A stretch of DNA of 64,000 nucleotides from Myxococcales bacterium. GTDB taxonomy: Bacteria > Myxococcota_A > Bradymonadia > UBA7976 > UBA1532. How positions within the stretch are numbered: the first letter of the stretch is position 1; each line of letters starts with the position of its first letter. A program made the translations under genes and the position numbers. The stretch covers positions 786,193 to 850,192 of the forward strand of contig JACKDL010000001.1 of assembly GCA_020633555.1 (NCBI GenBank), in the 5' to 3' direction. Positions 23,942 to 31,654 of the stretch are shown here, in pieces. The notes beneath the pieces were generated by a model. The model was not told the DNA's origin. It made no database searches and saw nothing but the letters and a program-made list of their open reading frames with translations.

Positions 23942-26574
23942 TCCGAGGCCTCCAGCCGAGCGGCCGCCGCGCGCAGCGCCTGCCCCTCGGCCAGCTCGCC
24001 CAGACACTCGTAGACGCGCGCCAGCGTCCGCCGCGACCACACCGCGCTGCGGTCGTCGTGGACCGCGTCGAACACTGTGATGGCCTCCTGCAGCCCCTCG
24101 GCAGCCTCCTGCAGGTGCTCCACCGCCACCGGGTCCAGCGGCGGCAGCGTGGCCCCGGCTCGCAGCTCGGCGGCGCGCGACTGCAGATCCACATCCGCGA
24201 GCCGCAGGTGCAGCGTCACGGCCATGCGCAGGCTGCCGGCCAACTCGAAGCGATCGCCGTGGCGCCGTGCCTTGCCGATGGCCCGCTCCAGGTGGCCCAG
24301 GGCGTTGCCCGGCGCCCCCTCGGCCGCCGTCAACGCGAGGGCTCGCAGGGCCCGGGAAGCCGTGGGCGCGTCGCCGATCTGCTCCGCCAGCTCCAGCGCC
24401 TCGCGGGCCATCAAGGCCGCCGCCGGATCGCCGCTGCGGGCCATGCGCAGCAGGGCGCCGACGGCCAGCGCGCGCGCCGCCTGCCCGGTGCTGGACGTCG
24501 CCCGCGCCAGCTCGAGCGCCCGGTCCGCTGCCTCGGCCGCCGCCTCCAGGCGGCCGCCAGCCAGCCGCAGCTCGGCCAGCGCCAGCGCCGTGTCGATCTG
24601 GCCCGCCGCGTCGTCGATCCGCTGCCGAATCGAGGCTGCCTCCTGGAAGGCAGCCTCGGCGCCGTCCGGATCACCAGCCTCGCGCATGGCCCGACCGATG
24701 TTGGTGAGCGACAGCGCCACGCCCCGCTCGTCTCCTGCCTCGCGCCGTGCCTCCAGGGCCTCGCGGAACCGCTCCACCGCCTCATCCAGCGCGCCCTGCA
24801 GCAGCGCCACCTGGCCCAGATCATCCACCGAGGCCGCCACGCCGGCCACGTCCCCCGCCTGGGCGAACAACGCCCGCCCGGCGTCCAGCAGCCGACGGGC
24901 GTCGGCATGGCGGCTCTGCCGCCGCAGTGAGCGGCCCAGCCGGTTGAGCGCGGCCCCCGCCTTTGCGCGGTGGTCCAGCGCCCAGGCATCCGCCAACATG
25001 GCCTGGAAGCATGCATCCGACACCGTGGAGCGACCGGCGCGATCGTGCAGCACCCCCAGCGCGTGGTGTACCGCGATGCGCTGGTGTGCGGCCGTGGGCT
25101 CCAGGCAGGCCAACGCCCGATCGTAGGCCACGATGGCCTCCTCGACCGCGTGGCCCAGACCCAGCCGCCGCCCCGCCTCGATCCAGGCCTCAGCCGCCCG
25201 CCCCGGATCGCCACCGGCCTCGTGGTGCTCGGCCAGCACGGCCAGATCCGCCGGCGAGGCGCGCACCGCCCGCGCCATCAGCCAGGCCGCGATGATGCGG
25301 TGGCGGGGTCGGGCCGGCTCCAGGCGGGCGCCCCGCTGCACGGTCCCGTGCACCGCCTCGCTCACGAAGCCCCAAGCGGGCTCGCCTGGCAGATCCGCGT
25401 CCGGCCGGCGCTCCAGAATGCCCGCTGCGCGGGCCACAGCCAGCGCGTCGGTGATCGCTGCCCGTTGCGGCTCATCGGGCCAGGTGCCGGGCGCCGGGGT
25501 GCGCCCCACCCGCATGGTGGCGAGCAGCGCGCCCACCCAGCACACCGGGCCGATGAAGGCGGCGTGCGTCACCGCGGCCTGCACCTCGGGCGCCAGCGCC
25601 GCCAGATCGGCGGTGATGGCGGACGCCTGCGTCAACGGCGGGAGCGCCTCCACGTCATCGGGCAGGCGCCACCCGACCCGCTCGGGCGAAACCGCCCCCG
25701 CGGCCAGCAGCGCACCGGCCGCCTCGTGCACCGCCCCGGGGTTGCCTCCTGTGGCCATCAACACCAGATCCAGCAGGCGCTCCGGCGGCGCCCCGGGCTG
25801 ATCTGTCAAAGCCTGCAAGAGCTTCGCCACGCCCTCCCGGTCGAGCGGGGCCAGCACCCGGGTGCCGCCTGGGGCCACTCCCAGGGTGCCCACCCCCGCC
25901 GGCGTGGTCTCGGCCACAACCAACACCGGCCCCCGGTCCAGCTCGACGCGGAGGTCGGCGTACAGCCGGCGCCCGTCGGCGCTCGCGCGATCCATGCCCT
26001 CCAGCAGCATCACCAGGGGGGCCCGCCGCGCGCGCGCGGCCAGGTACCAGCGGACCGCTGCGAAGGCCTCCCCGGGATCAGCGGGACCATCCAGCGCGGG
26101 GGCGGTCGAGATCCCGAGAACCGCCGCCAGGCCCCGCACCGCCTGGGCCTCGGCGGGGGGCTGGAGCGGCGCGATGGCCTCACGGATTCGGGCCAGGCGT
26201 GGCTCGGGCCCCATCCGCTCATCGATGCCCAGCGCCACATGCAGCAGCCGACCAAACGGGCTGAAGGGATCCGCCGCGCGGGCCCGCTTCACGGGGAAGC
26301 CGTGCAACACCTCGACGTCGCTGAAGGGGTTGTCGTGGCGACGGCGAAACTCCTCCAGCAGGCGGGAGCGCCCGACCCCGGGTTGACCGGCCACCGCCAC
26401 GAAGCGCGGCCGCCCGGTCTTCTGCACCTGCTCGAGCTGGCCGTCCAGCCAGGCCAGCGCCCGACCGCGGCCCACGAAGGGCCGGGGCCGCTCTGCGCCG
26501 GCCAAGGGAGCACCACAGGCCACGCACCGGTCGCCGGGCACCCCGTGGGCATACAGGCAGGCCGGGCAGATCAT
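23938..26574 (-). CDS. Zinc-ribbon, AAA_16-like P-loop and TPR protein
   Basis: This 878-residue protein starts at ATG 26574, overlapping the stop of the double receiver gene. Residues 3-20 form a CPAC-x10-CVAC zinc ribbon. A P-loop module follows (~33-300) with 'VAVAGQPGVGRSRLLEEF' as Walker A, where Arg69 replaces the usual Lys. The Walker B equivalent is 'LVMLLEGMDRASAD'. A winged region and about nine TPR-like helical pairs fill residues ~440-850. The layout matches guanylate-cyclase- or LuxR-type STAND regulators, but no output domain is present. ATP hydrolysis is doubtful with these changes. It probably acts as a scaffold in the signalling cluster with the neighbouring receiver proteins. 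Confidence 0.75.
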   Translation of the reverse strand: MICPACLYAHGVPGDRCVACGAPLAGAERPRPFVGRGRALAWLDGQLEQVQKTGRPRFVAVAGQPGVGRSRLLEEFRRRHDNPFSDVEVLHGFPVKRARAADPFSPFGRLLHVALGIDERMGPEPRLARIREAIAPLQPPAEAQAVRGLAAVLGISTAPALDGPADPGEAFAAVRWYLAARARRAPLVMLLEGMDRASADGRRLYADLRVELDRGPVLVVAETTPAGVGTLGVAPGGTRVLAPLDREGVAKLLQALTDQPGAPPERLLDLVLMATGGNPGAVHEAAGALLAAGAVSPERVGWRLPDDVEALPPLTQASAITADLAALAPEVQAAVTHAAFIGPVCWVGALLATMRVGRTPAPGTWPDEPQRAAITDALAVARAAGILERRPDADLPGEPAWGFVSEAVHGTVQRGARLEPARPRHRIIAAWLMARAVRASPADLAVLAEHHEAGGDPGRAAEAWIEAGRRLGLGHAVEEAIVAYDRALACLEPTAAHQRIAVHHALGVLHDRAGRSTVSDACFQAMLADAWALDHRAKAGAALNRLGRSLRRQSRHADARRLLDAGRALFAQAGDVAGVAASVDDLGQVALLQGALDEAVERFREALEARREAGDERGVALSLTNIGRAMREAGDPDGAEAAFQEAASIRQRIDDAAGQIDTALALAELRLAGGRLEAAAEAADRALELARATSSTGQAARALAVGALLRMARSGDPAAALMAREALELAEQIGDAPTASRALRALALTAAEGAPGNALGHLERAIGKARRHGDRFELAGSLRMAVTLHLRLADVDLQSRAAELRAGATLPPLDPVAVEHLQEAAEGLQEAITVFDAVHDDRSAVWSRRTLARVYECLGELAEGQALRAAAARLEASE

Positions 26575-27563
26575 CCGTCGTCGTGCAGCGTCGCGAGCTT
26601 GTTCTTGATGAGCCGGTAGCGCGCCAGGAAGGCCGAGTTGCGGCTCTTGAACTGGTGCATGTACCGCCGCTCGGCGCGCTCTTCCTTGATGGCGGTGATG
26701 ATCTCGTCCAGCCGGTCGATGACCACCTGCAGGTCCTCGAAGGGCTTGCGCAGGTAGCCCACCGCCCCGAGCCGCATGGCGTCCGCTGCCGACTCGATGG
26801 TCGCGAAGCCGGTCATCAGCAGCACCCGCGTGCTGCGATCCACGCGGTGGATCTCGCCGATGAGATCCACGCCGCTCTCATCGCCCAGGTTCTTGTCCGT
26901 CAGCACCACGTCGTAGCGCCGCGTGGTGAACAGCCCGCGGGCCTCGGCCCCGCTGGTGGCCCCGTCGACCTCGTAGCCCTGGCTGCGCAGCAGAGTCTCC
27001 AGCAGCGCCACAGTGTTGGCCTCGTCATCCACCACCAGCACCCGCCAGGCCCCCTCCTCGGGGGTCGGCGGCGCGATGCGATCGGCCAACGCGAGGTTCG
27101 CCCGTTCGAGCCGCTCAACCGCGTCCACGAACTGGTCATTGAGCGCCGCCATCTCGTCCAGCAGGCGGCGCACTTCGGCCTCGCGGGCGTGGCGCCGGAT
27201 GGCCCCACGCAGCGCCTTCTCGAGCAGGCTCAGGCTGTCGGCGTGCTTCAACAGGTAGTCGTCCAGGCCCAGCCGCACGGCCTGCGCCGCGGTGCGCGCG
27301 GTGGGCTCAGCCGTCAGCACCACCACCGGCAGGTGTCGATCCTTCGCCCGGGCGCGCCGGGCCAGCGCGAGGCCGTCTCCGTCGGGCAGCACGACCTCGC
27401 AGACCAGGCCGGCCAACGGCTGTGCGTCGATCAAGGCCTGTGCGGCGGCCGCAGTGGCGCAGTGCTCCACGACGAAGCGCCCCTCGCCCATCATCTCAGC
27501 GCAGAGACGGGCCGTGCGCGCGTCGGCGTCGGCGACCACGATCAGGGGGTGACGGCGGCTCAC
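26571..27563 (-). CDS. Tandem receiver-domain protein, first receiver non-canonical
   Basis: This 330-residue protein starts at GTG 27563 after GGGAGGGAG. The first receiver (~6-120) keeps the acidic pair (ADAD), Thr and Lys, but has Glu56 in 'CEVVLPDGDG' where the phosphoacceptor Asp should be. A helical linker follows. The second receiver (~174-290) is canonical, with 'VLVVDDE', Asp223 in 'VVLTDKNLGDESG', 'LMTGFA' and Lys in 'LRKPFED'. A basic C-terminal helix ends the protein and no DNA-binding output domain is present. The first domain may act as a permanently phosphorylated-like receiver. Confidence 0.88.
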   Translation of the reverse strand: MSRRHPLIVVADADARTARLCAEMMGEGRFVVEHCATAAAAQALIDAQPLAGLVCEVVLPDGDGLALARRARAKDRHLPVVVLTAEPTARTAAQAVRLGLDDYLLKHADSLSLLEKALRGAIRRHAREAEVRRLLDEMAALNDQFVDAVERLERANLALADRIAPPTPEEGAWRVLVVDDEANTVALLETLLRSQGYEVDGATSGAEARGLFTTRRYDVVLTDKNLGDESGVDLIGEIHRVDRSTRVLLMTGFATIESAADAMRLGAVGYLRKPFEDLQVVIDRLDEIITAIKEERAERRYMHQFKSRNSAFLARYRLIKNKLATLHDDG

Positions 27564-27642
27564 CCACTCCCTCCCAGCGGTCGCGCTGCCCCTCGGCGCC
27601 GGCCGCGTTGCTCGGACCCACTCGGCTTCGTACCATGCCGCG

Positions 27643-28932
27643 ATGCTGAGACGCTGGCCTTTTTTCCGCCTCGCCCTCGTGGCGTCGGTCGCCTGGGGCT
27701 GCGGGACGGCAGGCCCCTCGCAGCAGTCCCCGACCCGGCTCGCGCCCCTGCCGGAGCGGCTGCCGACCGCCCGCCGCCAGGTGACGGTGCTGGTGCGCTA
27801 CGACGGGGAGTTGGCACGCAGCGCCGACGCCGAGGCGCGCCTGCGCCGGCGGGTCGAGGCCGCGGGCCAGCAGCTCCACCTGGCCGCCGGGCTCGCCGTG
27901 ACCATCCAGGGGTTCCAGCCCTGGCCCGCCCCGCGTTCCCGAACCACCGAGGGCCTGCTGGCGGACCTCGAGGCCACGGATCCACCGCCGGGCGTCGACC
28001 TGGTGATCGGCTTCACCGCGTCCCCCCTCCCGCGCCGGATCCGCACCGCTGACGTGGTGCGCAGCCGCTACGCCGGACGGCACGTGGCCGTCCGCACCCT
28101 TGCCGAGCTGTTCCCTCGGGATCTTCAGGCCTTGCACGATGCCGAGACCCTGCTGGTCATGCACGGCGTGGCCCGCATCTTCGGCGCGCTGCCTGCCTGC
28201 TCCCCGGCCATCATGGCCCCCAACCTGGGCTTCGGGCTGGGCCCCGCCGCATGGCGCCTGGCCCCGGTGAACGCCGCGCTGCTCCAGGCGCACCTCAACC
28301 TCGACCTGCAGCGCGCGGACGGGCGGGTCTCCGCAGACACGGCAACGGCGGCGCTCGCACTGCTCACGCCCACCCCGCACGCGCTCAGTTGTGAGGCCCC
28401 TGCCGTCGAGCGCCGCCGCCGCGTTCTGGCTGCCGTGATCGGGCAACCGCCGGCGCCGGCCGAGATCCCGGCCGCGCCGCCGCCCGAGGATCCAGAGATC
28501 CAGGCCGGGCTCGCCGCCCTCGACGCCGGTGACGACGCCTCGGCCCTCGCCCGGTGCGCCCCCGTGGCCGAGCGCGATCCCACCTCACCGGCCAGTCGCT
28601 GCGCCGGAGTGGCCGCCGCCGGCCTGGGGGATCGCCCGGCCGCAATTCGCTACCTGCGGGCCCACCTGGCCCACCAGCCCAACGACGGCCAGGCGACCCT
28701 GCTGCTGGCCAAGCAGATCGGACGGGAGGGCGACGACGCCGGGGCCCGCGCGCTGCTGGCCCGCTTCGTCCGTGGCAACCCCGACCACCTGGAGGCCCGC
28801 GTGAACCTGGGCGTGGCCCATGCCCGCCTGGGTGACCTCGAGGCCGCGCGCGCGGCCTGGCAGGCGGTGGTCGATCGCGACCCGGCCCACGCCGACGCCC
28901 GGCAGCTCCTGGATCAGCTCCCAGCGCCCTGA
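27643..28932 (+). CDS. TPR lipoprotein with degenerate metzincin-like region
   Basis: This 429-residue protein starts at ATG 27643 and diverges from the double receiver gene. Residues 1-20 are a lipoprotein signal with lipobox VAWGC. The central ~220 residues include 'TLLVMHGVARIFGALPACSP' followed by 'AIMAP'. This resembles a metzincin zinc site plus Met-turn (HExxHxxGxxH...SIM), but only the first His and the Gly are kept. The C-terminal ~120 residues are three TPR-like repeats ('ARVNLGVAHARLGDLEAARA'). It is probably an outer-membrane-anchored periplasmic protein. Activity is unlikely, and the metzincin resemblance is an inference. Confidence 0.7.
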   Translation: MLRRWPFFRLALVASVAWGCGTAGPSQQSPTRLAPLPERLPTARRQVTVLVRYDGELARSADAEARLRRRVEAAGQQLHLAAGLAVTIQGFQPWPAPRSRTTEGLLADLEATDPPPGVDLVIGFTASPLPRRIRTADVVRSRYAGRHVAVRTLAELFPRDLQALHDAETLLVMHGVARIFGALPACSPAIMAPNLGFGLGPAAWRLAPVNAALLQAHLNLDLQRADGRVSADTATAALALLTPTPHALSCEAPAVERRRRVLAAVIGQPPAPAEIPAAPPPEDPEIQAGLAALDAGDDASALARCAPVAERDPTSPASRCAGVAAAGLGDRPAAIRYLRAHLAHQPNDGQATLLLAKQIGREGDDAGARALLARFVRGNPDHLEARVNLGVAHARLGDLEAARAAWQAVVDRDPAHADARQLLDQLPAP

Positions 28933-29777
28933 TCCACCTTCCAACGCCGGTGAAGCCACAGCCACTGCTCGGGGTGCTGGCGGATGGCCTGCTCCACCAC
29001 GGCCAGGCAGGCGCGCGTCCCCGCCTCGTCGGCCTCGGCGGCCTGACGATCCCAGGCCACGGCCGGCAACGCCTTCAGCCGATGGCGCTGCCCATCCCAC
29101 CAGGTGAACACCGGCACCACCGGCGCCCCCGTCAGCCGCGCCAGGCGCGCCAGATCCCGCGACGTAGCGGCGGGGCGACCGAAGAACGGCGCCACAACGG
29201 CCTTCGGGCTGGGGTCGTGCTGATCCAGCACGAAGGCCACCGCCTCGTTCCGCCGCAACGCCTGCAGCGCCGCGCGCGCCGAGGCCCCTGCCGGCAGCAG
29301 CCCGGCCCCGCCACGACGGAGCGCGCCCCACGCCCCCTGCGCGGAAGCCACCCGAAACCGCCGGGTCACCACCCACAGCCGGGTGCCGCAGACCTCGGGC
29401 GCCCGCACCAATCGCTCAAAGGCCCCCAGGTGCGCGGTCAGCAGCAGCACCCCCCGACCCTCGGCCAGGGCACCCTCCAGGTGAGCCCGCCCCTCCATGG
29501 TCCCCTCGCTCGGAGCGCTCGAGTGCGCCCGAACCACCTCGAGCAGTGTGCGCCCGTAATGCTGAAAGTTGGCGCGAGCCACCGAGCGCACCTGAGCCCG
29601 CGACCATGCGGGGAAGGCAAGCGCCAGGTTCCCGCGGACAATGCTGCGCCGAATGGGCACCCCGCTGTGCCACACCCAGCCCAGCGCGGCGCCCAGGCCA
29701 CGCACCCAGGCTACGGGCAACCGGCGGAGGCTCCACCCCACGGCGCCCACCAGCCAGAGTCCGACCTTCAGTCCCAC
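28914..29777 (-). CDS. lpxL: Lipid A acyltransferase, LpxL/HtrB family
   Basis: This 287-residue protein is read from GTG 29777, overlapping the lpxK stop by 10 bases. The open frame further upstream lies inside lpxK. An N-terminal hydrophobic segment ('VGLWLVGAVGW') anchors it to the inner membrane. The acyltransferase HX4E motif is 'LLLTAHLGAFERLV' (His116, Glu121). 'FVLDQHDPSPKAVVAPFFGR' matches the conserved substrate region. LpxL-type enzymes transfer a secondary acyl chain from acyl-ACP to lipid A on the inner leaflet. The gene ends convergently with the TPR lipoprotein gene, overlapping it by 19 bases. Confidence 0.88.
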   Translation of the reverse strand: MGLKVGLWLVGAVGWSLRRLPVAWVRGLGAALGWVWHSGVPIRRSIVRGNLALAFPAWSRAQVRSVARANFQHYGRTLLEVVRAHSSAPSEGTMEGRAHLEGALAEGRGVLLLTAHLGAFERLVRAPEVCGTRLWVVTRRFRVASAQGAWGALRRGGAGLLPAGASARAALQALRRNEAVAFVLDQHDPSPKAVVAPFFGRPAATSRDLARLARLTGAPVVPVFTWWDGQRHRLKALPAVAWDRQAAEADEAGTRACLAVVEQAIRQHPEQWLWLHRRWKVDQGAGS

Positions 29778-30763
29778 GGCGGCAGCCCCGGGAGCCGGCC
29801 TTCCACGGCCAAGGAGGTCTCCAGCACGAGCGCGGGCCAGCCCGGCGGCCAGCGCGCCGCGTCCTTGGTGGTGATCACCCACGGGCGCCCATCGTCCGGT
29901 GGGCACTCACCTGGCCGGAAGCGCCCATGATCAGCGCGTACAAGCGGATCACCCGGTAGGGCACCCAAGCCCCTCAATGTCTCCAGGAAGGAACCGGGCC
30001 GCCCGATGGCGCAGGCGGGGCGAACCGCCCGACCTTGCAGCCAGGCCAGCGGCCGACGCCGCCCCTGCAGGTCCCGGAGCCCGAGTCCCACCACTCGACT
30101 CCTCACCTCGGCTCGGGCGACCGGTCGGGCCGTCGGCTCGTCAACGCGGTGTGCCCAGACGGCCACCGTCCCAGGAAGATCTGCGACCCTCACCCGGGCG
30201 GGCCCCGCCGGCACAACCAGGGGGCTCGACGACGCGTCGCAGACCGCGATGACCCGCCCCGCCTGCACGGTCGGATCCAGCAAGCCCCCATCTGTGAACA
30301 CCAGATCATGTGATCGGGCAAGACGCCGGGCCACCGCGGCCCGGGGCCCCGTCTCGACCCAGACCCCCGGCAGCGCAACCGCCAGAAGCGACGCGTCGTC
30401 ACCAAAGTCGGCGTGGCCCCCGGGGGGCACCCGCCCGAACCGCCGGGCTCGGTAGCCGTGCCCGACCACTGCCACCCGGGCCCCGGCCGCCACGGCGGCC
30501 GCCGCCAGCCACTGCACCACCGCCGTTCGCCCGGCCCCGCCCAGGGTGGTGCCGCCCACCACCACCACCGGGCTCGCCCCCCCGTCGGTCTGCGGCCGCA
30601 CCACCCGGTGCTGGGCGGCCCAGGCGACAGCCCGCCCCACCTGACGGCTCAGCCCGGAAGGCTGCGTCCGCTCCAGCCAGGCCTGACTCGCCCGCCGCGC
30701 CTGATCCCCGAGCCGCTCCAAGCGCCCTCCGCATTGACCGTCGCCAAGGGGCGAAACTACCAT
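29768..30763 (-). CDS. lpxK: Divergent lipid A 4'-kinase LpxK
   Basis: This 331-residue protein is read from ATG 30763. Alternatives are 30778, or TTG 30721 just after GGAGGG, so the start is uncertain. The LpxK pattern is visible as 'VVVVGGTTLGGAGRTAVVQW' (P-loop), 'VVGHGYRARRFGR', 'GDDASLLA' and 'WVITTKDAARW' near the C-terminus. The P-loop Lys of GGTGKT is replaced by Arg. The usual DDG-QH segment is reduced to 'FTDGGLLDP'. LpxK phosphorylates the 4' position of tetraacyl-disaccharide-1-phosphate at the inner membrane. Coupling to lpxL supports the assignment, but activity should not be assumed. Confidence 0.8.
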   Translation of the reverse strand: MVVSPLGDGQCGGRLERLGDQARRASQAWLERTQPSGLSRQVGRAVAWAAQHRVVRPQTDGGASPVVVVGGTTLGGAGRTAVVQWLAAAAVAAGARVAVVGHGYRARRFGRVPPGGHADFGDDASLLAVALPGVWVETGPRAAVARRLARSHDLVFTDGGLLDPTVQAGRVIAVCDASSSPLVVPAGPARVRVADLPGTVAVWAHRVDEPTARPVARAEVRSRVVGLGLRDLQGRRRPLAWLQGRAVRPACAIGRPGSFLETLRGLGALPGDPLVRADHGRFRPGECPPDDGRPWVITTKDAARWPPGWPALVLETSLAVEGRLPGLPPWD

Positions 30764-30771
30764 CCCGCCCC

Positions 30772-31593
30772 ATGGCACGCTTCGAGATCCACGAGCGCCC
30801 TGGGCGCCCGCCGCACCCGGTCGAGGCCGATCACTGGCTCGAGGCGTTGAAGGCCTGGCTCGTGGCCCACGGGCGCTCGGCCGACACCCATCGGTTCAAC
30901 TTCGACCTCCAGGCGGACGGCGGCGTCCTGGTCCTGTCGCCCACGCTGGCTGGCCCCCTCGAGGTTCGCCCGGTCCGGCCGGTGCGCGCGCCAGCCAGCA
31001 CGGCGCCCCCGCCGATCCCCAGCGACGATCTCAGCGATCCTTTCCACGACCTGCCCGATCCGTTGGAAGAGCCACCGCGGACCGCTCGGCCCCGCGGACC
31101 ACGGGCCGCCACCGCCACCGATGGTGCCGGTCTCGAAGGCCGCACCCAGAGCTTCGACGCCCAGGCGAGCATTGAAGGTGCCTGCGCGCAGCTCCTCGAC
31201 GCATGCCTGGAAGCCTTCCCCAGCGCGGCGGGCAGCGTGTTCCTCATCGACGCCCGAGAGCGCGCGCTCTACTTCGCAGTGGTCCGCGGTCCACAGGCCG
31301 ACGCGCTGCACCACCGCCGCCTGCCCCTCGAGGTCGGCCTCGTCGGGGCCAGCATCCGCACCCGGCGGTCCATCAACCTGGACCACCCCGCCGAGGATCC
31401 ACGCTTCGCGCGCAGCCTCGCCGCCAGCATCGGTTGGGTGCCGTCCAACCTCGTCTGTGCCCCCATCATGGACGGCCGACGGGTGTTTGGTGCGGTCGAG
31501 CTGCTGGAGCGGCCGGGCGGCTACGCCGACGAAGACGAGGCCCGCATCCGGCGGGCGGCCCGACGCCTCGGGCGCCACCTGGCCACGCGATAG
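30772..31593 (+). CDS. GAF domain protein
   Basis: This 273-residue protein starts at ATG 30772. The N-terminal ~60 residues are a small compact region of unknown type (FEIHERPGRPPHPVEADHWL). A Pro/Asp-rich linker follows. A GAF domain covers ~125-270, with 'CAQLLDACLEAFPSAAGSVF', 'LPLEVGLVGASIRTRRSINL', 'SNLVCAPIMDGRRVFGAVEL' and 'YADEDEARIRRAARRL'. GAF domains bind small ligands or mediate dimerisation. No output domain is fused. The start lies back-to-back with lpxK and there is no obvious ribosome binding site, so the start codon is uncertain. Confidence 0.82.
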   Translation: MARFEIHERPGRPPHPVEADHWLEALKAWLVAHGRSADTHRFNFDLQADGGVLVLSPTLAGPLEVRPVRPVRAPASTAPPPIPSDDLSDPFHDLPDPLEEPPRTARPRGPRAATATDGAGLEGRTQSFDAQASIEGACAQLLDACLEAFPSAAGSVFLIDARERALYFAVVRGPQADALHHRRLPLEVGLVGASIRTRRSINLDHPAEDPRFARSLAASIGWVPSNLVCAPIMDGRRVFGAVELLERPGGYADEDEARIRRAARRLGRHLATR

Positions 31594-31654
31594 CCGGCCC
31601 GGCAGGCTGGAGTTCTTCGAGAGGCCAGCAGGCCGCCAACCGCCCGAGGCGCTG

